From NCBI RefSeq assembly GCF_015182315.1, contig NZ_PRDL01000001.1, forward strand, positions 310,001 to 374,000: a DNA stretch of 64,000 bases, given 5' to 3'. Made by a program: the position numbers and the translations under genes. The notes under the pieces are model-generated. The model did no database searches. It saw only the letters and a list, made by a program, of their open reading frames with translations, and had not been told where the DNA came from. Shown in pieces: positions 51,828-61,634 of the stretch (the first letter of the stretch is position 1; each line of letters starts with the position of its first letter). The stretch is from Cellvibrio polysaccharolyticus (GTDB lineage Bacteria; Pseudomonadota; Gammaproteobacteria; Pseudomonadales; Cellvibrionaceae).

Positions 51828-54047
51828 ATGAAAACCAAGGCCTTATTGTTTAATTCCCTGTTGGTTACATCCCTGGGATTAAGCGCAGGTTCCGTGTTTG
51901 CCCAGAGCGGGCAGGCAGCAACTCAGGATGAGGCAAAAGCGAAAGGAAGGCAAAACCTCGTTGTTGAAGAGCTGCTGGTAACGGCCGAGCGCCGCGAGCA
52001 GAGCATTCAAAAAATTGCATCGGCCGTCAGCCTGATTGGCGGCGATACGATTCGCGATAGCGAAGTCAGAAATGCGGGAGATGTGATTCGTTTTGTGCCG
52101 AATATGTCGGCAGACACTACCGATGGCCACGGCCGTCCGAAATTTTATATTCGCGGTATCGGTTTGTCGGATGCGTCTATCTGGAACATCAACCCGATTG
52201 GTACCTACAACGACGATGTTTATATCTGGAACGCATCGACCGTTGGTTTCCCGACCTTTGACCTTGAGCGTGTGGAAGTATTGCGCGGCCCGCAAGGCAC
52301 CTTGTGGGGCAAAAACACCACTGGTGGTGCCATCCATTTTATTTCCAAAAAGCCCACCTTTGACCCGGATGGTTACCTGAAAGCGTCCTACGGTAACTAC
52401 AATGAAAGCTTGCTGGAAGGCGCGATTGGCGGTGCGTTGATCGAGGATAAACTCGCCGGGCGTTTGTCATTGTTTACCCAAAGCTCTGACCGCTATGTAC
52501 AAAACCCGCTGAACCCGGGTACGGAAGACTGGCGTGATTCCGCTGGCCGTTTGCAATTGCTGTCAACCTTTAGCGATGACTTTAGCGCGAACCTGAATAT
52601 TCACTTCCGCGATTTCAGTGGCCCGGTATTATCCAATGGCAACCGCAATAACCTGACGCAAACCCGTTTCAAAGTACCCTCAGCTGTTGATCGCGATGAT
52701 CAACTGGATCAGTTGGGTGGTTCCCTTACGCTGAAAAAAGAATTTGCTTCAGGCATCAACCTGACCTCGGTTACGGCGGTGGAAGATTTTGAGCGTGAGC
52801 AATTCGGTGGTGATGCCGTACCTTACGAATCCACCCGCACCCACAGCCGTTTCACGGTAGATCAGTTCAGCCAGGAAGTGCGCTTAACCTCCAGTGATGA
52901 CCAGCAACTCACCTGGATTCTCGGTGCTTACTTGTTTAACGGCACGCTGGAAAGCGAAGCGCAAACCGGCGTTATTCCTGGCTCGCTCAATGCCAGCGGT
53001 GCAACCAAGGCCATCAGCTACAAAACCAGCAATTACGAATCCGAAGCAGAAAGTTACGCCTTGTTCGGTAATGTCAGTTATCAATTCACTGAAAAATTCA
53101 AACTGGCGGTCGGCTTGCGTGGCACCAGCGATACCTCGAAAGTGGATTTGCGGGCACGTTCCGCCAATGCCGGTTTTACCTTTGGCAACGTTAACCAATG
53201 GTGGGTCGCTGACAATATTCAGGGCGCATTCAGAACAACGGCTGTTCAGGACGAGGAAAAAACCTGGGAAGCCTTCACCTATGATATTACACCGGGCTAT
53301 GACGTAACGGACAACTTCCGCGTGTATTTCCGTCATGCCAAAGGTTACAACGGTGGCAACTTCAACGCGGCCGCAGAGCAGCAAAATCTGGTGCAGGTTA
53401 TCGAGCCGGAATATTTGAAATCTTACGAAGCCGGTTTTAAAAGCGAATGGTTTGATAGTCAGGTTATTTTCAACCTCGCCACTTTCTATTATGACTACAC
53501 CGATATTCAACAAAAGGCGACCACGCTGGATGATAACAACCAGCAAATTCTCACCTTTATTAATGCCGGTGGTGGTTATTCCCGTGGCCTTGAAGCCGAG
53601 CTGACCTGGCTGCCAATTGATAACCTGACGGTGCAATTTAACCTGGGCTACAACAATACCAAGTTTACCGACTTCCAGGAATCGCCCACCAACAACGTGC
53701 GTGGCAACTGGTTCAACCGGGTACCGCGTGTGATCAGTAACATTCAGTTGAGCTATCAAATTCCGTTGCGTAGTGGTGCATCCATTGTGCTGGATACTGA
53801 CTGGGCTTATCGCAGCAAGTCCTATTTCAATGCGACCAACCAGATTGACCGCGCTTTGATTGAAGATCCTTACACCATTGGTAACGTTTCTGTCGGCTAT
53901 AACTCACCGAGCGGCAAGTACACAGTAAGAGCTTATTCTGCCAACGTAACCGATGAGATTTATCGTAATACGTCATTGATTACCGGTATGTATTCGCACG
54001 GTTCACCGCGTACTTACGGTGTTTCTGCGAGTGTTAAGTTTTTCTGA
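51828..54047 (+). CDS. TonB-dependent outer-membrane receptor
   Basis: From ATG 51828 the protein has 739 residues. It has a signal peptide ending SVFA, a TonB-box-like EELLVTAERREQS, a plug domain (to about residue 165, with LERVEVLRGPQGTLWGKNTTGGAI) and a 22-strand barrel ending in Phe. The C-terminus GVSASVKFF is a good barrel end. The plug and barrel resemble siderophore- and carbohydrate-type receptors equally; ligand unknown. The Yej importer genes follow after repeat copy 3. Confidence 0.93.
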   Translation: MKTKALLFNSLLVTSLGLSAGSVFAQSGQAATQDEAKAKGRQNLVVEELLVTAERREQSIQKIASAVSLIGGDTIRDSEVRNAGDVIRFVPNMSADTTDGHGRPKFYIRGIGLSDASIWNINPIGTYNDDVYIWNASTVGFPTFDLERVEVLRGPQGTLWGKNTTGGAIHFISKKPTFDPDGYLKASYGNYNESLLEGAIGGALIEDKLAGRLSLFTQSSDRYVQNPLNPGTEDWRDSAGRLQLLSTFSDDFSANLNIHFRDFSGPVLSNGNRNNLTQTRFKVPSAVDRDDQLDQLGGSLTLKKEFASGINLTSVTAVEDFEREQFGGDAVPYESTRTHSRFTVDQFSQEVRLTSSDDQQLTWILGAYLFNGTLESEAQTGVIPGSLNASGATKAISYKTSNYESEAESYALFGNVSYQFTEKFKLAVGLRGTSDTSKVDLRARSANAGFTFGNVNQWWVADNIQGAFRTTAVQDEEKTWEAFTYDITPGYDVTDNFRVYFRHAKGYNGGNFNAAAEQQNLVQVIEPEYLKSYEAGFKSEWFDSQVIFNLATFYYDYTDIQQKATTLDDNNQQILTFINAGGGYSRGLEAELTWLPIDNLTVQFNLGYNNTKFTDFQESPTNNVRGNWFNRVPRVISNIQLSYQIPLRSGASIVLDTDWAYRSKSYFNATNQIDRALIEDPYTIGNVSVGYNSPSGKYTVRAYSANVTDEIYRNTSLITGMYSHGSPRTYGVSASVKFF

Positions 54048-54460
54048 TTTGAAAACGGCTGACAAATTTTCTATAGGCCATTTCTTATTAAGGAAACCCT
54101 ATATTTGTTCAAATTGTTAAGCGGTGCTTTTCTGTCCGTTTGTCATCAGGGTCTTTTTTCCAAAAGCGCATAAATATCCGCAAGCGGAACCGGCCAATCA
54201 TCCTGAATGATTGTCGTTCCGTTCGCGCAAAACATGTTTTGCCGGGTGCTCACTCCACCCATATAGCTCCGACGAGTCAACGGCAACAACTCCTGTGTTG
54301 CTCTAACTTCCGCCATTCATGGCGGTCGTCCATGACTCGACGGTTTTGGAAAAAAGACCCTGACGCCAAACTCACATTGTGCCGGTTCCAATTGCTGTTA
54401 TCTCTATAAATTTTCTGAATGTTTCGGTGCACGATATCGTCTTCGAAACCGGCCAAATTC
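54048..54460. other. Intergenic region with dispersed repeat copy 3
   Basis: About 410 bp between the TonB receptor and yejB. Repeat copy 3 covers 54138-54371. The promoter of the yej operon should lie between that copy and 54461. No other gene is seen. Confidence 0.6.
54138..54371 (+). repeat. Dispersed palindromic element, copy 3
   Basis: The 28-bp arms at 54138-54165 and 54344-54371 both contain CAGGGTCTTTTTTCC, so the stem sequence differs from copies 1, 2 and 4 yet matches within the copy. Mismatches are at arm positions 6 and 8 as in copy 2. The interior resembles copy 1, including the hairpin-forming GCGCAAAACATGTTTTGC. It precedes the yej operon. Confidence 0.85.
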
Positions 54461-55519
54461 ATGCTGCATTATCTTGTTATTCGTTTATTGGTGATGCTAC
54501 CGACCCTGTTCGGTGTTATCACACTCACCTTTATTGTCACCCAGTTTGTTCCCGGTGGTCCGGTAGAGCAAATTGTGATGCAACTGGAAGGCTCCAATGA
54601 ACGAGCCGGTGCCGAAGCCAGTGGCGGTGGAGTCAGTACCTACAGCGCTGGCACGCGTGTTGATCCGCAGCAAATTGCGTTACTCACCGAACTCTATGGC
54701 TTTGACAAACCCGCCATTGAACGTTACTGGATGATGATCAAACAATTCCTGGTGTTTGATCTCGGTGAAAGTTACTACACCAATCAAAGCGTGTGGGAAT
54801 TGGTGAAGTCCAAGTTGCCAGTCTCGCTGACACTGGGGCTGTGGACATTTTTGCTGACCTATCTGATTTCTGTACCCCTCGGCGTAGCCAAGGCGGTTCG
54901 TGCCGGTTCGCGTTTTGACATGGTCACCAGCGTGCTGGTGTTATTTGGTTACGCGATTCCCGGTTTTGTATTGGGTATTTTATTGCTGGTGTTATTTGGT
55001 GGTGGAACCTACTGGAGCATTTTTCCGTTGCGCGGTTTAACGTCCGATAACTTTGAACAGCTATCGGCAGTGGGCAAGGTGCTGGATTATCTCTGGCATA
55101 TCACCTTGCCGGTAACTGCAGCCGTGGTCAGTCAGTTTGCGATTAAAACCATGCTGACCAAAAACGCCTTCCTGGAAGAAATCAGCAAACAATATGTATT
55201 GACTGCCCGTGCCAAAGGTTTAAGCGAGCGCAAGGTGTTGTGGAAGCATGTTTTTCGCAATGCACTCTTGCCATTGATTACCGGCTTTCCTGCGGCATTT
55301 ATTGGTGCTTTCTTTACCGGCAGTTTGCTGATTGAAACGCTGTTCTCGCTGGACGGTTTGGGGCTGTTGTCTTTTGAATCGGTAAAGCGTCGTGATTACC
55401 CGGTTGTGCTGGGTACTTTGTATTTATTTACCATCGTCGGTTTGCTCACCAAATTGCTGGGCGATATTGCTTATGTGATGGTAGACCCGCGTATTAAATT
55501 CAGTTCGAACAGGTCGTGA
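54461..55519 (+). CDS. yejB: Oligopeptide/microcin C-type ABC importer permease YejB
   Basis: A 352-residue permease from ATG 54461. It has about six helices, a long periplasmic loop after the first (FVPGGPVEQIVMQLEG), and the EAA-like loop near LTARAKGLSERKVLWKHVFRNALLP. It ends 1 bp before yejE. Together with YejE, YejF and YejA it imports peptides. Confidence 0.92.
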   Translation: MLHYLVIRLLVMLPTLFGVITLTFIVTQFVPGGPVEQIVMQLEGSNERAGAEASGGGVSTYSAGTRVDPQQIALLTELYGFDKPAIERYWMMIKQFLVFDLGESYYTNQSVWELVKSKLPVSLTLGLWTFLLTYLISVPLGVAKAVRAGSRFDMVTSVLVLFGYAIPGFVLGILLLVLFGGGTYWSIFPLRGLTSDNFEQLSAVGKVLDYLWHITLPVTAAVVSQFAIKTMLTKNAFLEEISKQYVLTARAKGLSERKVLWKHVFRNALLPLITGFPAAFIGAFFTGSLLIETLFSLDGLGLLSFESVKRRDYPVVLGTLYLFTIVGLLTKLLGDIAYVMVDPRIKFSSNRS

Positions 55520-55520
55520 T

Positions 55521-56657
55521 ATGAGCCTTACCTTTTCTCCACAACCTGAGCCCAAGCGCGGTTTTTTTGAAAAATTGCGGCAGCGTTATTTTCCTGCCCG
55601 GCAAGCCACATCGGCTGCGGTTGAAGCCTGGCGTGAGATCAGCCTGTGGCAAAAATTCAAACGCAACCGTTTGGGCTATTACAGCCTGATTATTTTCAGT
55701 GTGCTGTTTGTGGCCAGTCTGTTCGCCGAGTTTGTTTCCAATGACAAACCGCTGGTGGTGCGCTACCAGCAGGAGTGGCGCTTCCCGATATTTACCGAAT
55801 ATTCCGAAGTTAACTATGGTGGCGTGTTGCGTACGCCCGCTAACTACCACGATCCTTTTATTCAGCAGCAACTGGAACAGCCCGGCAACTTTGCGATTTT
55901 CCCGCTGAATCGCTGGGATTATAAAGCCATGAATTATCAGAATGCCGTACCGCACCCGGCGCCACCGTCGGCAGATAATTGGTTGGGTACCGATATTGTT
56001 GGTCGCGATGTAGTAGCGCGTTTGCTCTATGCCTTTCGTTTGTCGGTGGTGTTCGGTTTGCTGCTCACCGTGGTTGGTTGTGCCATTGGCATTGTGCTGG
56101 GTGCTATTCAGGGATATTTCGGCGGCAAGGTTGATCTGGTAACCCAGCGTCTGATCGAAGTGTGGGGCGCATTACCGGAGTTGTATTTGCTGATTATTTT
56201 TGCTTCTTTGTTTGAACCCGGTTTGTTATTGCTGTTTGTTTTGCTGTCGTTATTCGGTTGGATGGTACTGGCAGACTATGTGCGCGCTGAATTTTTGCGT
56301 AATCGGCAGCTGGAATATGTTACCGCTGCGCGTGCCATGGGCTTGTCCAATTGGCAAATTATCTGGCGGCATGTGTTACCCAATAGCCTGGTGCCGGTCA
56401 TTACTTTTTTACCTTTCCGTGTCAGTGCCGCAATCATGGCGCTGACCAGCCTCGATTTTCTGGGGCTGGGTGTACCTGCGCCCACGCCGAGTTTGGGTGA
56501 ATTGCTGGCGCAGGGGAAAACCTATCTTTATGCCTGGTGGATTTCTATACCCACGTTTTGTGCGCTGGTTTCAACCCTGTTGTTATTGACCTTTATTGGC
56601 GATGGTTTGCGTGATGCGCTGGACTCCCGCCGCCACCAGCAAAGTGAGCGTGCCTGA
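55521..56657 (+). CDS. yejE: ABC importer permease YejE
   Basis: A 378-residue permease. An N-terminal helix (YYSLIIFSVLFVASLFAEFV) precedes a periplasmic loop, then LGTDIVGRDVVARLLYAFRLS and five helices. The EAA loop is ARAMGLSNWQIIWRHVLPNSLVPV. It ends 1 bp before yejF. Confidence 0.92.
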   Translation: MSLTFSPQPEPKRGFFEKLRQRYFPARQATSAAVEAWREISLWQKFKRNRLGYYSLIIFSVLFVASLFAEFVSNDKPLVVRYQQEWRFPIFTEYSEVNYGGVLRTPANYHDPFIQQQLEQPGNFAIFPLNRWDYKAMNYQNAVPHPAPPSADNWLGTDIVGRDVVARLLYAFRLSVVFGLLLTVVGCAIGIVLGAIQGYFGGKVDLVTQRLIEVWGALPELYLLIIFASLFEPGLLLLFVLLSLFGWMVLADYVRAEFLRNRQLEYVTAARAMGLSNWQIIWRHVLPNSLVPVITFLPFRVSAAIMALTSLDFLGLGVPAPTPSLGELLAQGKTYLYAWWISIPTFCALVSTLLLLTFIGDGLRDALDSRRHQQSERA

Positions 56658-56658
56658 T

Positions 56659-58236
56659 ATGAGCGATACCATTCTGGCATTAAACAACCTGTCTATTTCG
56701 TTTGGAGAAAAGCGTGCGGTTGAGCAGTTGAATTTGTCCATGCAGCGCGGTGAACGGCTGGCACTGGTAGGCGAATCAGGCTCCGGAAAAACGGTCACTG
56801 CCTTGTCTATTTTGCGGTTGTTGCAACATGCAACGCTTGACGGCGAAATTCGTTTTAACAACGAAGACTTGCTGCAAAAAACCGAAGACCAGCTGCGCGA
56901 TATTCGCGGCGCGGACATCGCTATGATTTTTCAGGAGCCAATGACCGCGTTAAACCCGCTGTTTACCATTGGCAATCAGATCATGGAATCCTTGCAGCTG
57001 CATGAACAATTGGATAAGGCGTCAGCCCGGCAACGAACCATTGAGCTGTTGGCATCTACCGGTGTGCGCGACGCAGAGCATCGTGTCGACAGTTATCCGC
57101 ATCAGCTATCCGGTGGTCAGCGCCAGCGTGCCATGATTGCCATGGCGCTCGCCTGCCGCCCCAAATTGATCATTGCCGATGAACCAACCACGGCACTGGA
57201 TGTAAGCATTCGTGCGCGTATTATTGATTTGTTACTGAGTATTCAGCAGCGCGAAAATTTGTCGGTCTTGTTGATTACTCACGACCTGTTACTGGTCAGA
57301 AAATTTGCCACCCGTGTGGCGGTGATGGAAAAAGGCAAACTGGTTGAAGTCGCCGATACGGAATCTTTGTTCAGTCGTCCGCAGCATCCTTATACACAGA
57401 AATTACTGAACAGCCATCCGGTACGCAGCATCGCTGCGGTTGACCCGGATTCGCCAACTCTGCTGTCGGCGCAAAATTTGCGCGTTGAATATAAAAAAAT
57501 TCGCCCGGGTTTCCGGGCGCGTTTCCGCCCCGAAGCACTGGCAGCGGTAGATGATGCCAATGTGTTGTTACGCAAGGGTGAAACACTGGGCGTACTGGGT
57601 GAGTCCGGCTCCGGAAAGTCCACCCTGGCGATGGCGCTACTGGGGTTGATTCGCCCGGCAGCGGGGGAAATTTCCTACCGCGGTGAAAGGCTGCGTTATG
57701 CCAGCAAACAATGGCAACAGTTGCGCTCCCGCATTCAGGTGGTTTTTCAGGATCCCTTCGGTTCGTTATCGCCGCGCAAAACCATCCGGCAAATTGTTGA
57801 AGAAGGTTTATTGCTGCACCGCCCGTCATTGAATGCATCGCAGCGGTTACAGCGGGTGATTGATGTGCTGGCCGAAGTCGGCCTGCCGGATAATGTATTG
57901 AACCGTTACCCGCACCAGTTTTCCGGCGGCCAGCGCCAGCGCATTGCGATTGCCCGTGCGGTGGTGATTGAGCCGGAAATTATTATTCTCGATGAGCCGA
58001 CCTCGGCACTGGATGTTTCCATTCAGTTTCAGGTGTTGGAATTACTCACCGGTTTGCAAAAAAAATACGGCCTCAGTTACGTGCTGATCAGTCACGATAT
58101 TGCGGTGGTGCGGGCACTTTCCCATAGCGTCATGGTGATGAAGGACGGCAAAGTGGTTGAATTCGGTGAGACTTTATCACTACTGGCGGAACCGCAACAT
58201 CCTTATACCCGCGCTTTGATTGAGGCGTCTTTGTAA
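56659..58236 (+). CDS. yejF: ABC importer ATPase YejF (two fused ATPase domains)
   Basis: From ATG 56659 the product has 525 residues and two complete ATPase domains. Each has Walker A (GESGSGKT in the first, GESGSGKS in the second), signature (HQLSGGQRQRAMIAMAL; HQFSGGQRQRIAIARAV) and Walker B with Asp-Glu. Fused YejF-type ATPases energise peptide import. The stop overlaps the yejA start. Confidence 0.93.
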   Translation: MSDTILALNNLSISFGEKRAVEQLNLSMQRGERLALVGESGSGKTVTALSILRLLQHATLDGEIRFNNEDLLQKTEDQLRDIRGADIAMIFQEPMTALNPLFTIGNQIMESLQLHEQLDKASARQRTIELLASTGVRDAEHRVDSYPHQLSGGQRQRAMIAMALACRPKLIIADEPTTALDVSIRARIIDLLLSIQQRENLSVLLITHDLLLVRKFATRVAVMEKGKLVEVADTESLFSRPQHPYTQKLLNSHPVRSIAAVDPDSPTLLSAQNLRVEYKKIRPGFRARFRPEALAAVDDANVLLRKGETLGVLGESGSGKSTLAMALLGLIRPAAGEISYRGERLRYASKQWQQLRSRIQVVFQDPFGSLSPRKTIRQIVEEGLLLHRPSLNASQRLQRVIDVLAEVGLPDNVLNRYPHQFSGGQRQRIAIARAVVIEPEIIILDEPTSALDVSIQFQVLELLTGLQKKYGLSYVLISHDIAVVRALSHSVMVMKDGKVVEFGETLSLLAEPQHPYTRALIEASL

Positions 58237-60107
58237 TGACTATTTTCTTTCGAACTTTTGCAAAGCGCCGTCTGACGGCGCTGCTGTGCAGTTTTCTGGT
58301 TGGCAGCCTGCTGTCGATAAATGCAACGGCTGACCATGCCGTTGCCATGTACGGTACGCCCAAATATGCAGCAGATTTTACCCATTTTGATTATGCCAAC
58401 CCGGCTGCGCCGAAAGGCGGAACCCTTGCATTGGCAACTTCCTACGCGGCGACGGACTTCGACAAACTGAATCCGTTTACACTGCGCGGCAACCCTGCCC
58501 CCGGCTTGTTGGAACTGGTATTTGAAACTCTGGCGGTATACAGCCTGGATGAAACCATGACCCAGTATGGTGTGATCGCTGAAGATATTGCTATTGCAGA
58601 TGATGCGCGTTCGGTGACCTTTACCTTAAACCCCAACGCGCGATTTTCCAACGGTGATGCTATTACCGCCGAAGACGTGCGCTATTCTTTTGAAACCCTG
58701 ACCAGTGCCAAAGCCTCGCCACGTTTTCGTTTGTATTTTGCCGGTGTATCAGGCGTTGAGGTTTTATCCGCTCGGAAAATCCGTTTTAACTTTGAACGTG
58801 ATAACCGCGAGCTGGCGTTTACCCTCGGTACGCTGCCGGTTTTTTCGCCAAAATGGGGGCAGGATGCCGATGGCGAACCGCGCTCCTTCGATGAAATTGT
58901 AAAACACAACCCGATTGCCAGTGGCCCCTATTCCGTGGAGTCTGCAGATTACGGTCGGGGCAACGTTACTTACAAACGCAACCCGAATTACTGGGCTGCC
59001 GATTTGCCGTCGCGTCGGGGTACTCACAATTTTGAGCGAGTTACCTACAAATTATTCCGCGATTATGATTTGCAGGTTGAGGCGTTCAAAGCCGGTGTGT
59101 TCGACATTATGGTAGAAGGCAAGGCGCGCAACTGGTGTTGTGTTTATAACGGTGTACGTTTTGATCGTGGCGAAGTGACCAAGCGTTTGTTTGAGCATAA
59201 AAACGTACCGGCCATGAACGGTTATGTTTTTAACTTGCGCCACAAACGCTTTCAGGATGTTCGCGTGCGCAAGGCACTCAGTCTGGCTTTTGATTTTTAC
59301 TGGGTGAACAAGAATATTTTTTACGAAGAATACCGTCAGCCTTACAGTTATTTTTCTACCACCGATCTGGCCGCAACCGGTTTGCCGGGTGAAGATGAAC
59401 TGGCATTGCTGGAGCCTTGGCGTGAACAATTGGACCCGGCGGTATTTGGCCCGATGGTAGAATTTCCCTCCACTGAAGCACCGCGTTCATTGCGCGACAA
59501 TATTATTGAAGGGCAAAAACTGCTGGAAGAAGCCGGTTGGGTGTATCGCGATGGCGCGCTGCGCAATGCCGAGGGTGAACCTTTTATTCTTGAAGCCAGT
59601 TTGACGGAAGGTATTCCCCTGCCCCGCATTGAAACCTATTTGCGCAATGTGGCTTTGTACGGTATTGAAATTCGCCGCCGCCTCACTGACCAGGTAACAT
59701 CCCGGCGGGATATGCAAAAATTTGATTTTGATCTATCCCATGTGGTGCTGCGCGAATCGCGGATGCCCGGTGGCGACATTGCGGCCAAATTCAATGGTGC
59801 TGATGCCGATGTGGAAGGTTCGGAAAATGTAATCGGTGTGAAATCGCCAGCTATCGATTTTCTTCTGAAAAAATTATCCACCGCTGCCGATGAAGCGTCA
59901 CTGCGTGCCGCGGCGAGAGCGTTGGACAGGGTATTGATGCACGGTTATTACGTGGTGCCGGAACGTTATTCTTTTGAACATCGTGCGGCTTACGATACGC
60001 GCCTGGCCTGGCCTGAAACCTTGCCGGACTATTACGCGGTGTACGACTGGGCGTTGGCGTTCTGGTGGGAGCGGGAAAATGGCGAGCGGGGAAAAGTGAA
60101 CCCCTGA
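58236..60107 (+). CDS. yejA: Peptide-binding periplasmic protein YejA
   Basis: A 623-residue SBP family 5 protein with a signal peptide (ALLCSFLVGSLLSINATA). GGTLALATSYAATDFDKLNPF and VTFTLNPNARFSNGDAITAEDVRYSFE are the family marks. It captures oligopeptides for YejBEF. In enteric bacteria yejA comes first; here it is last, after yejF, with overlapping starts showing that it is still in the operon. Confidence 0.92.
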   Translation: MTIFFRTFAKRRLTALLCSFLVGSLLSINATADHAVAMYGTPKYAADFTHFDYANPAAPKGGTLALATSYAATDFDKLNPFTLRGNPAPGLLELVFETLAVYSLDETMTQYGVIAEDIAIADDARSVTFTLNPNARFSNGDAITAEDVRYSFETLTSAKASPRFRLYFAGVSGVEVLSARKIRFNFERDNRELAFTLGTLPVFSPKWGQDADGEPRSFDEIVKHNPIASGPYSVESADYGRGNVTYKRNPNYWAADLPSRRGTHNFERVTYKLFRDYDLQVEAFKAGVFDIMVEGKARNWCCVYNGVRFDRGEVTKRLFEHKNVPAMNGYVFNLRHKRFQDVRVRKALSLAFDFYWVNKNIFYEEYRQPYSYFSTTDLAATGLPGEDELALLEPWREQLDPAVFGPMVEFPSTEAPRSLRDNIIEGQKLLEEAGWVYRDGALRNAEGEPFILEASLTEGIPLPRIETYLRNVALYGIEIRRRLTDQVTSRRDMQKFDFDLSHVVLRESRMPGGDIAAKFNGADADVEGSENVIGVKSPAIDFLLKKLSTAADEASLRAAARALDRVLMHGYYVVPERYSFEHRAAYDTRLAWPETLPDYYAVYDWALAFWWERENGERGKVNP

Positions 60108-60122
60108 GACAAAACAGATCAG

Positions 60123-60155
60123 CGGGAATACCGTTCATGCCAGGCGGTATTCCCG
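60123..60155. terminator. Hairpin between convergent yejA and rsd
   Basis: CGGGAATACCG and CGGTATTCCCG form an 11-bp stem over an 11-nt loop. No T-tract follows on either strand, so it may not terminate by itself. Confidence 0.5.
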
Positions 60156-60189
60156 TTGCAGCTGGCCGTTTTCAGGCCGGTAAATTCAA

Positions 60190-60669
60190 TCAGGCTTCCG
60201 GTGCATTAACCAGATCGCGGTGCGCGGTGTGCAGCACAGCAATCATGCGGTCTTCGGCGCGGAAGCGGGTTTCCAGCGTTTCCCCGAGAACGGAAAGATC
60301 GGCGCCCAGCGTTTCCAGGTCATCGGTTTCCAGATATTTGTCATTGAAGTCCAGCACCTGACCGGTGGTGTGATCAATCACTTCAAACAATTCGGCGGCT
60401 TGTTTCAGCGCTTCCTGATTTTCGAATTCCTGACCTTCGCGGATCAGTTTGTCATAAATTTCAAAGTGGCCTGCAGAAACATAATCGACCATTTGCTGAC
60501 AGAGACGACGCAGGCGATCCTGGCGTTCCACCGATTCCGGCTCGGCCGCTTCAAGCGCTGCCAGTTCACAGTATTGCACCAGCATGGTCTGACGATCGTG
60601 CAGCCAGCGGTCAATAATTTCGCTTACACCGCCCCACAATTCCCGGGCATTTTTACAATTATCCAGCAT
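60190..60669 (-). CDS. rsd: Regulator of sigma D (Rsd/AlgQ)
   Basis: A 159-residue helical protein. It has the family start LDNCKNARELWGG, DRWLHDRQTMLVQYCEL and the late TLETRFRAEDRMI. Rsd binds the housekeeping sigma factor and lowers its use in stationary phase; the Pseudomonas homologue AlgQ affects alginate genes. It is convergent with yejA and precedes dsbB (both minus strand) as in pseudomonads. Confidence 0.9.
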   Translation of the reverse strand: MLDNCKNARELWGGVSEIIDRWLHDRQTMLVQYCELAALEAAEPESVERQDRLRRLCQQMVDYVSAGHFEIYDKLIREGQEFENQEALKQAAELFEVIDHTTGQVLDFNDKYLETDDLETLGADLSVLGETLETRFRAEDRMIAVLHTAHRDLVNAPEA

Positions 60670-60860
60670 GATTTGTTCCCTGTTAATGGAGGGTCGCGTT
60701 AACGCGACCGTTCAATGTTTGGTAGCTCCACCTTAGGCTATTCGTTGCGGCCGGACAAGTCGAACAGTTCGCTAAAGCGGAGGGAAATGGTGCGGTTTTG
60801 TGCGCCACCGCTGTTTTCGATGACGCGACGATGTAACCGCCGCGATCAACGCTGGCCAAC

Positions 60861-61355
60861 TCAAGCCTGGCGGCTAACGCGAACAGCCTGAAACAGATTG
60901 ACGGCAGCCATGCCGATAAAAGCAAGCAGCGTCCACAGCGCAAGGCTGACACCAAACAGGCGATCAACTTCTGCGCAATTGCCATCGCCATGCAACATGG
61001 CTTTCAACACATCCATAAACGGAAACACTTGCATCATATATTCGAGCGCCGGGCCACAAGCGGGCACCTGATCCGGCGGCAGGCTTTGCAGCCACAACTG
61101 GCGGCTGGAAAAATAGGCGCCACCCACTGCCAGCAGCAGGCCCAGCACGGCATAAACGCGCACGCCCCGTTTCGCCGGGTTATGCAAAAACGCCAGCAAG
61201 GCGACCACGCCCACGGCGATGACGGCAATGCGCTGGGTCATGCACAGCGGGCATGGTTCCATCCCCATAACATGTTCAAGGTACAGCGCGATCAGAATCA
61301 GTGCGGTACAGCCGAGAAAAACGATCAGATTAGTGACACGAACGGAAGGAAGCAT
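60861..61355 (-). CDS. dsbB: Disulfide bond formation protein DsbB
   Basis: A 164-residue membrane protein with four helices. Cys35-Pro-Leu-Cys38 lies in the first periplasmic loop and Cys100/Cys127 in the second, so both disulfide pairs are present. It reoxidises DsbA using quinones. It lies about 190 bp before rsd in transcription order. Confidence 0.93.
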   Translation of the reverse strand: MLPSVRVTNLIVFLGCTALILIALYLEHVMGMEPCPLCMTQRIAVIAVGVVALLAFLHNPAKRGVRVYAVLGLLLAVGGAYFSSRQLWLQSLPPDQVPACGPALEYMMQVFPFMDVLKAMLHGDGNCAEVDRLFGVSLALWTLLAFIGMAAVNLFQAVRVSRQA

Positions 61356-61634
61356 GATGAATCTCTGTAAGGTAAGCAGGCCCTAATACTACGGAAAAGG
61401 TGCTCTGCTTGCCAGTTATCAAGGATGGGTAGCGCCTCGCGTGCTTTGGCGCCAGGGCGCAGTTATTGCAGGCTTTTTCTTGACCCTCGCGCCCTGCAAG
61501 GGTTCAATACCCGCTGGTCGATGCGTTAATAACCGGTGCTATCCGGTCGCCTCTCGACAGTGTTACGGGAATATGGAATGGAGGCAGGCAATCCGGTCTG
61601 CCAACCGCCATCTCGCCATCAGGAGTTATGCGAA
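61356..61634. other. Divergent region upstream of dsbB and the FliL-like gene
   Basis: About 280 bp, no supported gene. It should hold promoters for both directions. AGGAG lies nine bases before the GTG at 61635. Confidence 0.45.
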
